Shown one piece after another: positions 63,441 through 64,000 of a stretch of DNA of 64,000 nt (positions within the stretch are counted from its first letter, which is position 1; every line of letters starts with the position of its first letter). Source of the stretch: Phallus indusiatus (Eukaryota; Basidiomycota; Agaricomycetes; Phallales; Phallaceae). The notes beneath the pieces were generated by a model. It ran no database searches. It saw only the letters and a program-made list of their open reading frames with translations, and was not told the DNA's origin. The translations under genes and the position numbers were made by a program. The DNA is taken from contig JAQFWX010000007.1 of the NCBI GenBank assembly GCA_027605045.1, positions 682,001-746,000 of the forward strand, in the 5' to 3' direction.

Positions 63441-64000
63441 TTTTATGGTTTTTGAAGTTTTTGAGGCTGTGATGTTGTCGATATGGGATTTCTGGATGAT
63501 TAGAACTCCGCTTTTGAACAAAAAAAAGAACCTTCCCTAATTAGGAAGATTTTGGTGTGCGACAACGACACTACTAGTAGGATGTCACCTAGCTCAAGTG
63601 CAATGGAGAGAGCGACGTGCAATAGTGCTGTACCTGGCGCCTTCTCTCAAGCTTTGGTCTCTGCCACAAAGTCGGCCTTCGCCTATCTCATTTGTACATA
63701 TTTGGATTCTTCCCAGTGTGACGTCCACCTGCTATTTATTATTGTGTATGAATCAATTAAATTATTATTGTCAGTGTGGGGGATATGTGTTCAACTACAG
63801 GCTATTATTATCTCCTCTTCGTGTTGCGTGACTTGTCGCTTCATCACACATCACCGCATCGTCTCTTACGTTGCTACTGAGAATTAGCTCGTCCCAATGC
63901 ATGCTGTCGACATGGAGGAAGCGCTCTTTGATTGATGATCAAAGCTCAAAACTCATGTGTTTGACAGGGGTGTCCTCAAAAACCGATCCTCTCAGATTTT
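63441..64000. other. Right end, nothing recognised except a short repeat
   Basis: 63640-63690 ('caagctttggtctctgccac...') repeats a segment at 11253-11297. Two overlapping plus-strand frames (63552-63887, 63598-63831) have no domain. Confidence 0.35.

Noticed and set aside
1..64000. CRISPR arrays, bacterial operons, riboswitches, rRNA
   Set aside because: No such structure seen; intron-rich genes and gene families point to a fungal nuclear chromosome.

Overview
The window reads as genomic DNA of an agaricomycete (mushroom-forming basidiomycete). Genes carry many 45-70 nt GT-AG introns and belong to families typical of that class: a DUF6533-type membrane protein, a DUF6535-like protein, a DUF2306 membrane protein, a large F-box/leucine-rich protein, a MYND zinc-finger protein, a GMC oxidoreductase and a cytochrome P450. 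KDZ-type DNA transposons with cysteine clusters and chromodomain Ty3/gypsy retrotransposons also fit. No prokaryotic, organellar or viral block is seen.

Layout. 1-5.5 kb: a decayed oxysterol-binding-protein gene and a DUF6535-like gene of unresolved model. 6.9-15.5 kb: a broken and an intact copy of one F-box gene on the same strand, with a nine-exon DUF6533-type membrane protein between them. 16.0-23.8 kb: five host genes whose splicing could be resolved with frame-consistent introns (two unknowns, DUF2306, MYND, one unknown). 24-46 kb: a nest of transposons. 46.3-53.7 kb: GMC oxidoreductase and P450 on the minus strand, then a seven-helix membrane protein on the plus strand. 53.7-64 kb: gene-poor DNA with three solo LTRs, each with a 5-bp target duplication, and a pair of small related genes, one of them split by a solo LTR.

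The nest is the main attraction. A KDZ-type transposon (minus strand, at least 26.57-45.72 kb) is split by a Ty3/gypsy chromovirus (28732-43831; identical 300-bp LTRs; target duplication CATAT). That element is itself split inside gag by a second, opposite-strand chromodomain gypsy element (29938-39133; identical 320-bp LTRs; target duplication AGTTG). Removing each insertion with one target copy restores the reading frame of its host. The outer retrotransposon carries an 11-nt primer-binding site exactly complementary to an 11-nt stretch about 34 bp after a TATA box in its own LTR, the arrangement of Tf1/sushi-type self-primed elements. The same 11-mer is kept in the three solo LTRs of a diverged family.

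The inner element is studded throughout, in LTRs, non-coding DNA and coding DNA alike, with short perfect palindromes (arms 7-12 bp, loops 1-9 nt, sequences all different) roughly every 20-50 bp. I know of no standard explanation for this and rank it as the most novel signal. Five frame breaks in the inner element and one in the outer gag each correspond to one missing base in a homopolymer, although LTRs are identical, so part of the apparent decay may be sequencing or reverse-transcription slippage.
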